From positions 7,687,845 to 7,751,844 of the forward strand of contig JAQFVV010000027.1 in NCBI GenBank assembly GCA_028023455.1: 64,000 nucleotides of DNA. Direction: 5' to 3'. The notes under the pieces are model-generated. The model was not told where the DNA came from and searched no databases. It saw only the letters and a list, made by a program, of their open reading frames with translations. The number at the start of each line of letters is the position of its first letter. Within the stretch, counting starts at the first letter, position 1. This stretch comes from Epiperipatus broadwayi. Lineage: Eukaryota; Onychophora; Udeonychophora; Euonychophora; Peripatidae. The translations under genes and the position numbers were made by a program. Shown piece by piece: positions 55,142-64,000 of this stretch.

Positions 55142-56110
55142 TACAATCTTCATCATCATTATTTTCAATTATTATCAATACACGCCCCATGAAGATCTCT
55201 CTAAGTTTAATCCAGTTTTTCAGATCTCTAGACTGTCTTCTTCTCATCACATCATCAAATATTTTTTTATTTCTTCCATCCATCTCGTTTGTGGACAGTT
55301 TCTAGGTCTTTTACAATCTTTTGAAATCCAGTGTTAGACTTCACCTGTGCATCCAGCAATAATTCCAACCCAGTACCTTTTCAGCTACTTCTGTTGCACT
55401 TCATATAAGTCTAACAGTTATCTTTTTATTGATATCATTCAAGTCTGAACTTTCATCAAAATCTGCTCATATTTTTAAATCAGTAGTGAGTCTTAATTTA
55501 AATTCATTGAAAAGTTTCTGAAGATTAGGAATCTCAACTATTAATATTGTTTTTCTTAATAATTTTTGTCTTTCCAGTTTTGGATTAACATGTATCTAAC
55601 ATCTCACTAATTGAAGATCACTTCCTGTGTTGATTTTATTAAGAACATTATCATCTTGAAATCTGTCAATATATATTCTAATTTCATTCATCTTCATTTG
55701 GGTGCTTCCATTTCCATTTCTGTTTAGCATTTTCTCAAAGAAAGAAGTTCTAATATATACTGTGTAGTTTTTTTCTTCAAAATCTACAAGTCTGTGTGCT
55801 CTCTCATTTTTGATACCATACCCAAATTTATGCCATGACACTGTCATCTTGCATTTGTTTACCAATTCTAGTACTAATGTCTGACCCAACTATTTTAAAA
55901 TGTTTTTGGTCTAATCAAAAGCCTTTTATACACCCATATAAAAATTAAAAATTCTATCTTTCTTCATCGCAACCAGAACTTGTTGGGGCATAAATCTGAA
56001 TTATCTACATTTGTCATCTTCCGTTAAATAACTAATTCTGCCATTCTCTTTGATATATCAGAAATATCCACAATATTGATCTTTCACTTCCTATTTATAC
56101 AGAATCCCAT
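55142..56110 (-). pseudogene. RTE copy with RT deleted (endonuclease joined to tail)
   Basis: Minus order: IIQIYAPTSSGCDEEK (about 56010-55960), GYGIKNERAHRLVDF, TSFFEKMLNRNGNG, NEIRIYIDR, VLNKINTGSDLQLVR (about 55640-55600; SD-H changed to SDLQ). A linker with SDLNDINKKI reaches about 55375. The sequence then goes straight to the 3' tail (55360-55142), ending CATCATCATTATT. The whole RT is missing. Confidence 0.75.
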
Positions 56111-56179
56111 TTCACTTGTACTTCTAACATTTGTACTTTTGTAATAAAATATCGTAATGCATATCGCAAACTGATGTAG

Positions 56180-56325
56180 ATAGAAAACATTCAAATCACC
56201 AATCACAATGTTAAGACATTTCAGCAATGCCTTCTGGGAAAAAATATAAATTCTGAACTTCAAACAGTTAAATTTAAAAAGATATCATGATTGGTGATTT
56301 GAATGTTTTATAAAATATATGCCAC
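56180..56325. repeat. MITE-like inverted repeat, copy 2
   Basis: AAAACATTCAAATCACCAAT (56187-56206) mirrors ATTGGTGATTTGAATGTTTT (56292-56311). Interior shared with 49410-49470. Confidence 0.7.
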
Positions 56326-56569
56326 TTTTCAAATCGATTGTTTCTTCAATTTTTCTTCTTAATTTCACAAAAATGCTTCTGTGTCTAGCCATTTTTCACA
56401 ACAATTGTCTCTTCACTTTTTCTTTTCATAAAGTCCAGTAATGTGCCATTTAATATTCATCAGTTTTTCACTTCATGCAAAGTTTCTTTGCTTGAAAGTG
56501 AACTTCAATTGTAATACCTAATAAAAGATTATCATCCAATGGCAGCTGGGTTTATGAACAGGAGATTCT

Positions 56570-56960
56570 TAGCACATTCTTCCTTCAGTTACGAATTGCT
56601 TCATTGGCTGATGATTTTCTAGCTTCATGGGAATAAGGGTTATAATTTAATTTTGCCTGTCATGATTCAAATATCTAAACAGGCAAAACTCTCAGTATAG
56701 CCACTCAATGCAAGCCAGAGTAATCAATGGGTGCCAGAAGGCTTGTGCATAAAATCCTCATCTAGTGCCTACTCATCCAATATCCCCAGACTAGTTTCTG
56801 GCTTGTGGCCTTTGTCAGTGATGAGCCTTGGATCTGAGAGCATTGCACCTAGACCTTAGAATCTAATGCAACCCTCCATCAATACTGTATGGAGAGTTTT
56901 GCCCATTTTAATAACAGTTACAAGCAAGCATAAGAAATGGTGATCATGTGATGATTCAAA
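56570..56960 (-). mobile_element. Family-B-like element, minus orientation
   Basis: Reverse of 42040-42420. Flanking ATGATTCAAATATCTA occurs on both sides (56660-56680 and 56952-56972), possibly a 16-bp target duplication or terminal direct repeat. Inner ends CAGGCAAAACTCTCAGTATA and TACTGTATGGAGAGTTTTGC form an inverted pair. Confidence 0.6.
56778..56830 (-). ncRNA. Hammerhead motif, family B, decayed core
   Basis: Minus: CUGACAA, stem II GGC/GCC with CACAA loop, GAAAC, UA, GUC. Stem I pairs UCA with UGG partly. CUGACAA for CUGACGA again fits CpG decay. Confidence 0.5.
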
Positions 56961-57365
56961 TATCTACATAAAAAAGTTTACTCACACATACATTCATCCT
57001 ATCTTCAAGAGAGCTCAACAGATATTTCAATTAAAAACTATCAGGAAGCTGAGAAAAAAAAGACTTTGGTGGTGGTGGTGGTTTTTTTTTTTCATTTTAA
57101 ACTCAGAAATAAAAAGTCATGCATGTTTAGTGATTAGTCCATCCCTGTTAGTTTACTAAGAAAAATACATCATTATAATATACATGGTCTGAAACAATAT
57201 TAACTTTTTTTAAATCACAGAGGCAAATCAAAACAATCTTCCTTCAATTAACAGCAAATGCCTTTCTGCAGCATGTATATATATAATAAAGAGTATGCTA
57301 ATAGCTCTAAACAAACTTCTTTTTTATGATAAATACTACAAGTGAAGACTTTTGAAATCTTTATC

Positions 57366-57418
57366 TAGGATTATCTCCAGACCATTTTCAAGCTATGACT
57401 TCTTTCAGTAAGGAGCTA
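57366..57418 (-). ncRNA. Hammerhead motif, family B (inverted repeat copy)
   Basis: Minus: CUGAAAG in place of CUGAAGA, stem II AAG/CUU (GAG/CUC at 58031: a paired change), GAAAA, UG, GUC. Core A9 changed; likely inactive. Confidence 0.5.
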
Positions 57419-57611
57419 GGACATCAGATTAACAATTCAAGCTAAGCTTTTATCTAATACTTAACTCTTAAGAAGAAGATCTGAAATTTTCAGACATCCA
57501 TGTGTCTTTAAATTCAGCTCTCCAACTGAAATAATCATATGGGCCTGAACTACATTCAGATACCCAATATATTAATGCTTAGCTTGACTTGGTATTTTGA
57601 ATCTTGGCTCT

Positions 57612-57665
57612 TAGCTCCTTGCTGAAGAAAGCCATAGCTCAAAACTGGTCTGGGGATGGGGACAA
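57612..57665 (+). ncRNA. Hammerhead motif, family B, GAAA box mutated
   Basis: CUGAAGA (57622-57628), stem II AGC-CAUA-GCU, AAAAC in place of GAAAC, UG, intact GUC. Stem I has six consecutive pairs including wobbles (UCCUUG with UGGGGA). Confidence 0.55.
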
Positions 57666-58021
57666 TCCAAGATAAAGATTTTGAATGTGTTCTCTTATAG
57701 TATTTATCACACACAAAAAAGTTTGTTTAGAGCTATTAGCATGTCTTTATTTTACATATTTGCAAACTCAAGCTATGTAAGTCTGTGATATATGACTTGA
57801 TTTTATTACCATTATTATTTGACTGTTGGAGCTTTGGCTAAATTAAATTACTAGGTCTATTAATATATGGTATATATAAATGTAGTTCAGGCCCATATGA
57901 TTATTTCAGCTGGAGAGCTGAATTTAAAGACATGTAGATGTCTGATAATTTCAGATCTTCCTTAAAAGTTAAGTATTAGATAAATGTTTATCTTGAGTTG
58001 ATATTTTAAATCTGATATCCT

Positions 58022-58075
58022 AGCTTGTCACTGAAGAGAGTCATAGCTCGAAACCAGCCTGGTGATGGGAACAAT
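58022..58075 (+). ncRNA. Hammerhead motif, family B, cleavage triplet mutated
   Basis: CUGAAGA (58031-58037), stem II GAG-UCAUAG-CUC, GAAAC (58050-58054), CA, GCC in place of GUC. Stem I UUGUCA pairs with UGGUGA (six pairs with wobbles). With 57612 it shows that the ancestral element had a complete hammerhead. Confidence 0.6.
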
Positions 58076-58614
58076 CCTAGAGATTTTGAATGCTTTTTCT
58101 TGTATAATTTATCGTAAAAAAAACTTGTTTAGGCTATTAGCACACTCTTTATTTTACATATTTGTAAATGCAAGCTTCATAAGTCATGTAATATATGACT
58201 TGATTTGATTAATATATATATGTAATAAGTTGTAAATTACAAATGGCATTTTAATAGAGGCTTATATTTAGATAATATCATTATTACACCTTTTCACTTT
58301 AATAATTATTAATTATTCTTAAAGTCTAAAATTATTAATATTTTTTAAATTTAAATATATATTTAATCTATTTAAATTAATATTCATCAATGCAAGATTA
58401 TTTTAAATTTTAGTAACACATTTTCTGCACATGCGTTAAATTTTCTTTATAAAAGCGCAACTAGGACTTAGTAGGAGAAGAATGACATTTGTATTTGCGT
58501 AAATATATTTTGATCCGTATTAAAATGAATGAATGTATTATCATTTTAATAAAAATAATAAATCTTGCCAAAATATATATATATACCTCAAAAAAATTGT
58601 TATATTTTGATTTA

Positions 58615-58795
58615 TAAATGTCAAACTTATTCCACCCACAAATTTCAACACCATCCCACTCTAGATAAATATACTAATGATTACCACTAATCATTTATTA
58701 AACTAGAGACCGTCTCTAGCCCAGATATAAACTTTAAACCTCAAGATACTGGGGAAATGTAAAATATCCCATGATGCATTTCAGTTTAATCGAGC
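58615..58795 (-). mobile_element. Family-A element fragment
   Basis: ACTAATCATTTATTAAACTA and AGATATAAACTTTAA match 46620-46670. The end GATGCATTTCAG is half of the hammerhead (minus GAAAUGCAUC). Confidence 0.55.
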
Positions 58796-59082
58796 TCAGC
58801 ATTGATTGGTCATTTTATTTTCATATGTTTGGATGAGTAATATTGATCGCTTATGATTTTGTTTAAGGTGCATACATTTAAAATTTAACACAATAGAGAG
58901 CGATACGTGTACATTAAGTGCTTATTACAACTAATCTTAGTTTAAATACAAAAAATTATATATTTATATACATTTGTAGTGAACTTCACTGGGTCGTGGT
59001 AAAACATTTTTCTGTCTACTCTATGGCTGGGTTTGAATCCAAGCTGGATAAATATGATTTTTTTAAATGTTCTAATAGTCTT

Positions 59083-59109
59083 AATGTTGTTGTTGTTGTT
59101 GTTGTTGTT
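59083..59109. repeat. (GTT)n microsatellite
   Basis: Nine GTT units. Confidence 0.95.
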
Positions 59110-59607
59110 TTCATGATATACAGCCTATAACCAACGCGGCTAGGATCCAATATTGGTCAGTAAATGTATCTTTCTATTTTTAGCCAGAAGCCAAGCAGGG
59201 ACAGAAAAAAGTATTTAGAGATTGTTTTAAACATAATCTACCATATGCATTGATTGAGTAAACCAAGAGTAGTTAAATTTTCTTGATTGTAGGCCACATA
59301 AACTTCTGTAAGGTTTTTAGTGGGCTGCACATAAAAAAAAATGTTTATACTTTCTGATGCCAGAAACCAACTTTCTATTTTCAACAAATTTTCATGAAAT
59401 AAAACTTTTAAGGAATCTGTTTTAGGCAATCTTAAGATAATGTCTGATGTTATATATATATATGTAAGTGTATGGGCGTACATCATGGACTACACAAATC
59501 ATCATTACAGTCAGATGGGGACATGAGCCATAGTTTGGACACCTTTGGTGTAGAATAACTAAACAAATGGTAATTTGTAGCAAAACTTGAAAGAAGATAA
59601 ATATCAA

Positions 59608-59706
59608 GTCAAGCGTTGGTGGTCGAGTGGTCAGCTTAGCTGCCTTACAAGCAGTTATCCCGGGTTCGCTTCCCGGCTGATGCTTTGACACATAAAAAAA
59701 AAAAAA
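59608..59706 (+). mobile_element. tRNA-derived SINE copy 2
   Basis: GTCAAGCGTTGG start, box A-like TGGTCGAGTGG, anticodon-type hairpin CTGC-CTTACAA-GCAG (TAC at the anticodon place, valine-like), perfect box B GGTTCGCTTCC, A13 tail. Target duplication AGATAAATATCAA / AGATAATATCAA flanks it. Total about 99 bp: essentially only the tRNA part plus tail. Pol III would transcribe it; a poly(A)-using LINE would mobilise it. Confidence 0.9.
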
Positions 59707-59789
59707 GATAATATCAACTCATCAAATCAAAATAATGAACAAACATTTTTTTGAAATCCCCGTAATATTTTGCAAGAAGATTTTTTGAA

Positions 59790-59882
59790 GTCAAGCGTTG
59801 GTGACCTAGCGATTAACTAGCTGCCTTCCAATCAGCCGACCCAGGTTCGCTTCCCGGTCAACGCTTTGACCTATAAAAAAAA
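59790..59882 (+). mobile_element. tRNA-derived SINE copy 3
   Basis: Same family, 84 bp downstream of copy 2. The acceptor-like stem AAGCGTTG / CAACGCTT is intact here, and box B is GGTTCGCTTCC. Target duplication AAGATTTTTTGAA / AAGAATTTTTGAA. Confidence 0.9.
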
Positions 59883-59889
59883 GAATTTT

Positions 59890-62085
59890 TGAAATCCTTG
59901 GGTTATGTTTACTATTGGAAATATACATTATATATGTGCGTGTGTAATAATTAATAATAATCATGATCTTTAAATATCTATAATTGAAGCAGAAATAACT
60001 ACCTCCCATTTAAAAGTTATGATTATTATTTATTATTACATTTATTACAATTAATATTTCAGCTAACTTTCAGAAATTGTTAAACGAAAGACTCGTTCTT
60101 CATCCTCTGAATACATTAATGATGATTCCAGACCAACAATAGATTAAATTCACTCCATAATTTCAAGATTATGTCAAAACCTAAGCTTATATAAGAACAG
60201 AGCTTAAAGACAGATTGGCATCATGCAGTTTTGATATTACATAGTGGGAGGTAAACTCCACTTCAGTTATGTAGTAATTAACAAGTTTGAAATGGAACAT
60301 ATTTTAATTGATCTGATTTTTTTTAATATAATTTTATTAATTCTCATCCCTATTTTGCATTCCCGTATACTATCTATTTATCTTTAGTGTGACTCAATAC
60401 CATTCTCTTTCCAAGGCAGAGGTAATTTCTAGCCACTGTACATCTTCTTATGAAAAAGCACATCTTGCCAAGAATATCCACCTTACACACTTTTATACAA
60501 TGAGGAAATTATTTCTATCTGTGTTAAAACATCTTGAATTCTAAGTGGTAGAACTATATAAGAAAAGCCTCAGTGTAGATGTATCTTAAAACTTGGTAAT
60601 CATTTTCAATATCTTCATTGTGATATCATATTTATAGCAATGAATGATGGATATCATCAATAACTCAAACTGCATAAATAAAATTAAAGCTTTCCCCTCT
60701 CTAAAAAGTGGGCTAATTAATTCATTTGGATACATTACATAAATTTACATCCTATTTATACCCACCCTCCTGTCCACCATTTGTTCATATGAATATGATA
60801 TCATAACCAAGATATCGAAAGTGCTTAGCTCAAATTTTAAGATATGTCTACACTTAAGATTTTCTTATATAACATTCCTAATGCTTAGAAATCAATTACA
60901 ATTCATTTAGGAGAATTTATACAGTTAAAACACCTTGCAGAAGCTATGAATAATTATCCACAAAGAATATATGTAATAAATAGAGCTAATAAACTTGTAA
61001 AAAAAAATTCTAATTAGTTTAAATTATTAGTATGTAATACTACATCAGGCAGAATGTAAGATCATTATTTCGAATGTAAATTACAAGAGTTATGATCAGT
61101 TGAATTCCATATACCCTCATATGATACAGTAGTGATATCTGAAGTGTACACATTGTGCATAGTGTTGCGAAGCACATCAGTGGGGTGTAATATTTGCGTG
61201 CAATGCAATATAGGCCCACTGAACAGCTAATATGAATAGAACTGTTCTATCAGCTGTAACTTGAGTTAAAATAACATTTTTATGTGATTTTCCACAGAAA
61301 CAATGTCATCAAGCAGTGCACACAGCTAAAAGATAAATACCATTTAAAATACATTCTATTTAATAACTATAAATTCTTTTCTGTGTGTGTAAATTACTTC
61401 CTTATAAAGTATCATTATGTAAGATATCCCCATCTGTGTAAAAGTTGTGTTGGTGTTATATTTTAAGATTAAATACAATAGAGTGATAAATTTGAATGCT
61501 AATCATAAATTTAAACAAGTCTTACTTATGACATATATTTATAAATTTTGAACTATCAACATGATGTGAAAACCCAAGGGTTTCAAACCTCTGTCTGCAA
61601 ATGCAGAAAGAGAGGGATGTCTGGAGTTTTTATATTGATATAAATTTGATATCTGTTTGGTTACATGTATTTTTATTGGATGACCATTAATTAAATGGTT
61701 ATTTTGCATTGCATGCCAATCTAGTAAGTTTAGGGTGCTGAAAAATTTTCAAGAATGTCTGGTTAAGGATATTTATTTCATATGTATGTAATTAACTTTT
61801 AAAAAATTTATAAATCTGGCTCATCTGATGATGTAGGTTATTTTGAAATCAGCAGTAGAACTTGCTTTCTCATTATTTTTAGTAGGCTCTTCATATTATA
61901 GATGTTCAATCTACCAGTGGTTTGTTTGTGTGTGTATGTATATAAATTCGTAGAAAATCCTGAAAAAATATGAAATGTTTATTATTGTTATTGCCATCTT
62001 CAGGATCATCATTATTGTATTTATATTTGTATTAATATTTTGTAATTCAACTATAAATAATTTTCTTATTTTCTGGGTTAATGTA
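59890..62085. other. No gene seen
   Basis: AT-rich. 60714-60860 is similar to 63735-63850 (ACATAAATTTACATC, TATCGAAAGTGCTTAGC / CTCGAAAGCACTTAGCC), an unclassified dispersed repeat. 61820-61860 has CTGATGATGTAGG...GAAATCAGC, a hammerhead-like order without convincing stems. Confidence 0.4.
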
Positions 62086-62089
62086 ATTC

Positions 62090-62271
62090 ACAACTGTTAA
62101 TAAAAACATATACAGAAAAGGTCGTTTTTTTAAAATAAATATTCAGCTTTATTACTGCCTAGTATGCTTTCAATATAATATGATATCAAAAGCATGCTAG
62201 ACTGGAATAAAGCTGAATATTTATTTTTAAAAAAACTACCTTTTCTGTATATATTTTCATTAACAGTTGTG
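62090..62271. repeat. Long hairpin (about 81-bp arms)
   Basis: Arms 62090-62170 and 62188-62271 are nearly perfect complements around a spacer of about 17 nt. No ribozyme motif inside. A MITE or an inverted-arm remnant of the small element families. Confidence 0.85.
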
Positions 62272-62274
62272 TAT

Positions 62275-62560
62275 CGTATTAATCTTTGTAAATTTATTCA
62301 ATGTATGTTTTGTTCATGATTAATGTATGTTTGTTCTTGGAATTTGATAGCTATTTTCTATAATTAAAAAAAAACGTTTTCAATTTTGGTTATTGTATCA
62401 AATGCAATTATTATTACTTTTTTGTATTTTTTTTGTATTAATCTTTGTAAATTTATTACCTATATGTTTGCATATGATTAATATATATACATATTATTTT
62501 TTTCTCTTTTTTTTTTGTAATTTTAGAATTTGAAAACTATTATAAATAATTTCTTACACA
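62275..62560. repeat. Imperfect tandem duplication, about 158 bp
   Basis: GTATTAATCTTTGTAAATTT occurs at 62276 and 62436, followed in both by ATGTATGTTTG/ATATGTTTGC and AATTTGATAGCTATT / AATTTGAAAACTATT. Confidence 0.65.
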
Positions 62561-62997
62561 AGTCTATTCTTGTTAGAAATTGTATAATTAATAAAGAAAT
62601 AAAGAAATAAAATTAATTATTTTATCATTGTTGTTAGAATTTAATTATGATAGATGTTGTAAATATATTAATTTGAATAAAAATTACAGTTTACAGCTGT
62701 TAATAAAAATAAAATATTAAAGATAATAAATTTTTATACAGACTCATTACTAAGAAAATTATACTATTAGATATAATTCCAAATATTTCTTTTAATAATT
62801 ACATATATAAAATCCTTATTTGATAACTGATTTGCCATTCCGATTTATTCAAATTATCTTTCTTTATTTTGCTTGCTTAAAACTTATGATTTTACTAAAT
62901 GAAGATGTTTTTAATATAGGTCTTAAAAATTTTATTACTAGTCTTATTAAAAAAAAAAAACATATATTACTTTTTTTGTCTTTAAATTTGTTATTTA

Positions 62998-63109
62998 GTC
63001 AAGCGTTGTTAGCCGAGAGGTCATCGCAGCCACCTTGCAAGCAAGTAGTTGGTTGCAGACAGTTATGGGTTCGCGTCCCGGCCGATGCTATGACATATGA
63101 AAAAAAAAA
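62998..63109 (+). mobile_element. tRNA-derived SINE copy 4
   Basis: GTCAAGCGTTGTTAGCCGAGAGG start (box A region), box B GGTTCGCGTCC, A10 tail. It has an extra stretch of about 20 nt between anticodon region and box B. Target duplication TTGTTATTTA / TTGGTATTTA. Confidence 0.85.
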
Positions 63110-63224
63110 TTGGTATTTATTTTGTTTATATTATTAACTATAAGGTGCAATTTGTAAATGCCTTAATGCTGTAAATTTGTACGATAAATTGAATTATTAT
63201 TGTCATTAGTATTGTATTGATGTA

Positions 63225-63295
63225 ATTATTATTGTTGTTGCTGTTTTTGCTTTTATTATTGTTATTTTTATTATTATTTTTGTTATTGTTAATAT
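63225..63295. repeat. T-rich imperfect microsatellite (TTATTG/TTGCTG)
   Basis: Runs of TTATTG, TTGTTG and TTTTTATTA. The long hydrophobic or asparagine-rich frames across it are artefacts of the repeat. Confidence 0.85.
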
Positions 63296-63474
63296 GCCTA
63301 ATGTGCATAGAAAATTTCATAACATATTCAGTAATAAGTATCATTTATGCTTTCCCACACCCACACTCAACTTCAACGAACTCATTAATAATACTAAAGA
63401 CAGTTTACCACCCTTGCTGACACCTCAGGTAATTTATTACCTGCCCTGAAACACATTGTATGGCATCATATTAT

Positions 63475-63660
63475 GGTGAGACCAGGGCCTCTCTATCCAC
63501 TGGGCTATCTCAACACACATACTCATATAATAAAGCACTAACAGACCCTTTTTTTTTGCCCAGCACTACAGCTCAACTGGTTATGATTGCCAACCTAAAG
63601 ACCCAATGGTTGTTTGCAAAGAGTGACATGATCTTAAGAGAAAAATAAAGAAAGTTTACT
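63475..63660. other. tRNA-like box A fragments, uncertain
   Basis: Minus strand GATAGCCCAGTGGATAGAG (about 63514-63496) and plus strand ACAGCTCAACTGGTTATG (63567-63584) are good box A matches, but no box B lies at the right distance. Probably old SINE remnants. No gene seen in 63660-64000. Confidence 0.25.
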
Positions 63661-64000
63661 TTATCGCTAAAGATAACAACTCTATAAACAGAAAAGACTC
63701 TTGTTATAAGATCTCCAGGAAATGGAATACTTAATCAGCTCATTTACATAAATTTGCATCACCTTTAACCAACTTATTTATTTACAATATGGCTATGAAT
63801 GTGAGGATTTTGGCCCTCGAAAGCACTTAGCCACATACTTGGATACATTTTTTTTAATTTATATTAATCTACAGTATTAGGATTTCTTTGTCTTCAGCTT
63901 TGTTTGATCATGCGTTTTAGCTCATTTTATATATTTATATATTGGTATAATTAGCCACAAAGTCTAAAGTTTTAGCTCATTTCTATTATTACTATTGTTA

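Larger units (their letters stand above)
57275..58210. mobile_element. Family-B hammerhead elements, composite (inverted plus direct)
   Basis: One terminal repeat lies in minus orientation at 57275-57430 and two in plus at 57605-57830 and 58020-58210. Two middle sections lie between them (57440-57590 minus, 57850-58015 plus). Landmarks: GAGCTATTAGCATG, TAATATATGACTTGATTT, CAGCTGGAGAGCTGAATTTA. Three hammerhead motifs. Either a nested pair or one element with both repeat orientations. Confidence 0.7.

Noticed and set aside
61820-61865. CTGATGATGTAGG...GAAATCAGC as a hammerhead
   Set aside because: Box order is right, but stem II does not pair well and no stem I partner is seen.
63138-63420. 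Asparagine-rich and leucine-rich frames on opposite strands
   Set aside because: Products of a T-rich imperfect microsatellite.
1-64000. CRISPR array, bacterial operons, ribosome binding sites
   Set aside because: Spliced-type signals, LINEs, SINEs and low coding density show a eukaryotic genome; no regularly spaced repeat-spacer pattern exists.

Overview
The window is AT-rich, gene-poor animal DNA, almost certainly invertebrate. It carries RTE-type LINEs with (ATG)n-like 3' tails, a second LINE family, a KIAA1586-like hAT relative, a Ty3-type integrase relic, Penelope-like (PLE) sequence and a tRNA-derived SINE. None of these identifies the species. No intact multi-exon host gene is visible. 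The best host-gene evidence is one short exon encoding a membrane anchor (39919-40089, minus), a weaker one (53828-53980, minus), and several TATA-box/splice-donor islands. Nearly every other open reading frame is a transposon remnant or chance.

Layout. 1-8.4 kb: RTE fragments, a decayed hAT-like gene split by a retroposed poly(A) mRNA, and an RTE copy holding a second RTE tail. 9-12.3 kb: mostly unique sequence, then a palindrome of two head-to-head PLE C-terminal fragments. 12.3-21.3 kb: a tandem segmental duplication (units A and B), with a 2.6-kb insertion splitting B. 22.3-24.8 kb: a DNA transposon with terminal inverted repeats, an 8-bp target duplication and an internal satellite-like array. 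25-35.5 kb: repeated copies of LINE family B (tail of ACATC repeats) broken by younger insertions. 36-39 kb: another RTE copy broken by small elements. 39.6-45.4 kb: the host exon, small elements and the Ty3 integrase relic. 46-58 kb: a dense field of small palindromic or direct-repeat elements, minisatellites and RTE pieces. 59-64 kb: three SINE copies, hairpins and microsatellites.

The most interesting content is a set of short non-autonomous elements (about 0.4-0.9 kb). They have terminal repeats in direct or inverted orientation and 9-12 bp target-site duplications, and they carry hammerhead-ribozyme (HHR) motifs. In family A three copies (25244-25306 minus, 25440-25500 plus, 41429-41493 minus) keep every conserved HHR core nucleotide. 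The inner stem I pairing co-varies between copies (ACCAA/UUGGU, GCCAA/UUGGC, CCCAA/UUGGG). Family B carries a different, more decayed HHR. Direct or inverted terminal repeats plus HHRs are what is known of PLEs, and PLE coding remnants lie in the same window, so these look like non-autonomous PLE derivatives. Separately, a SINE and a processed transcript with poly(A) tails and 10-13 bp duplications imply an additional poly(A)-using LINE machinery not visible here.
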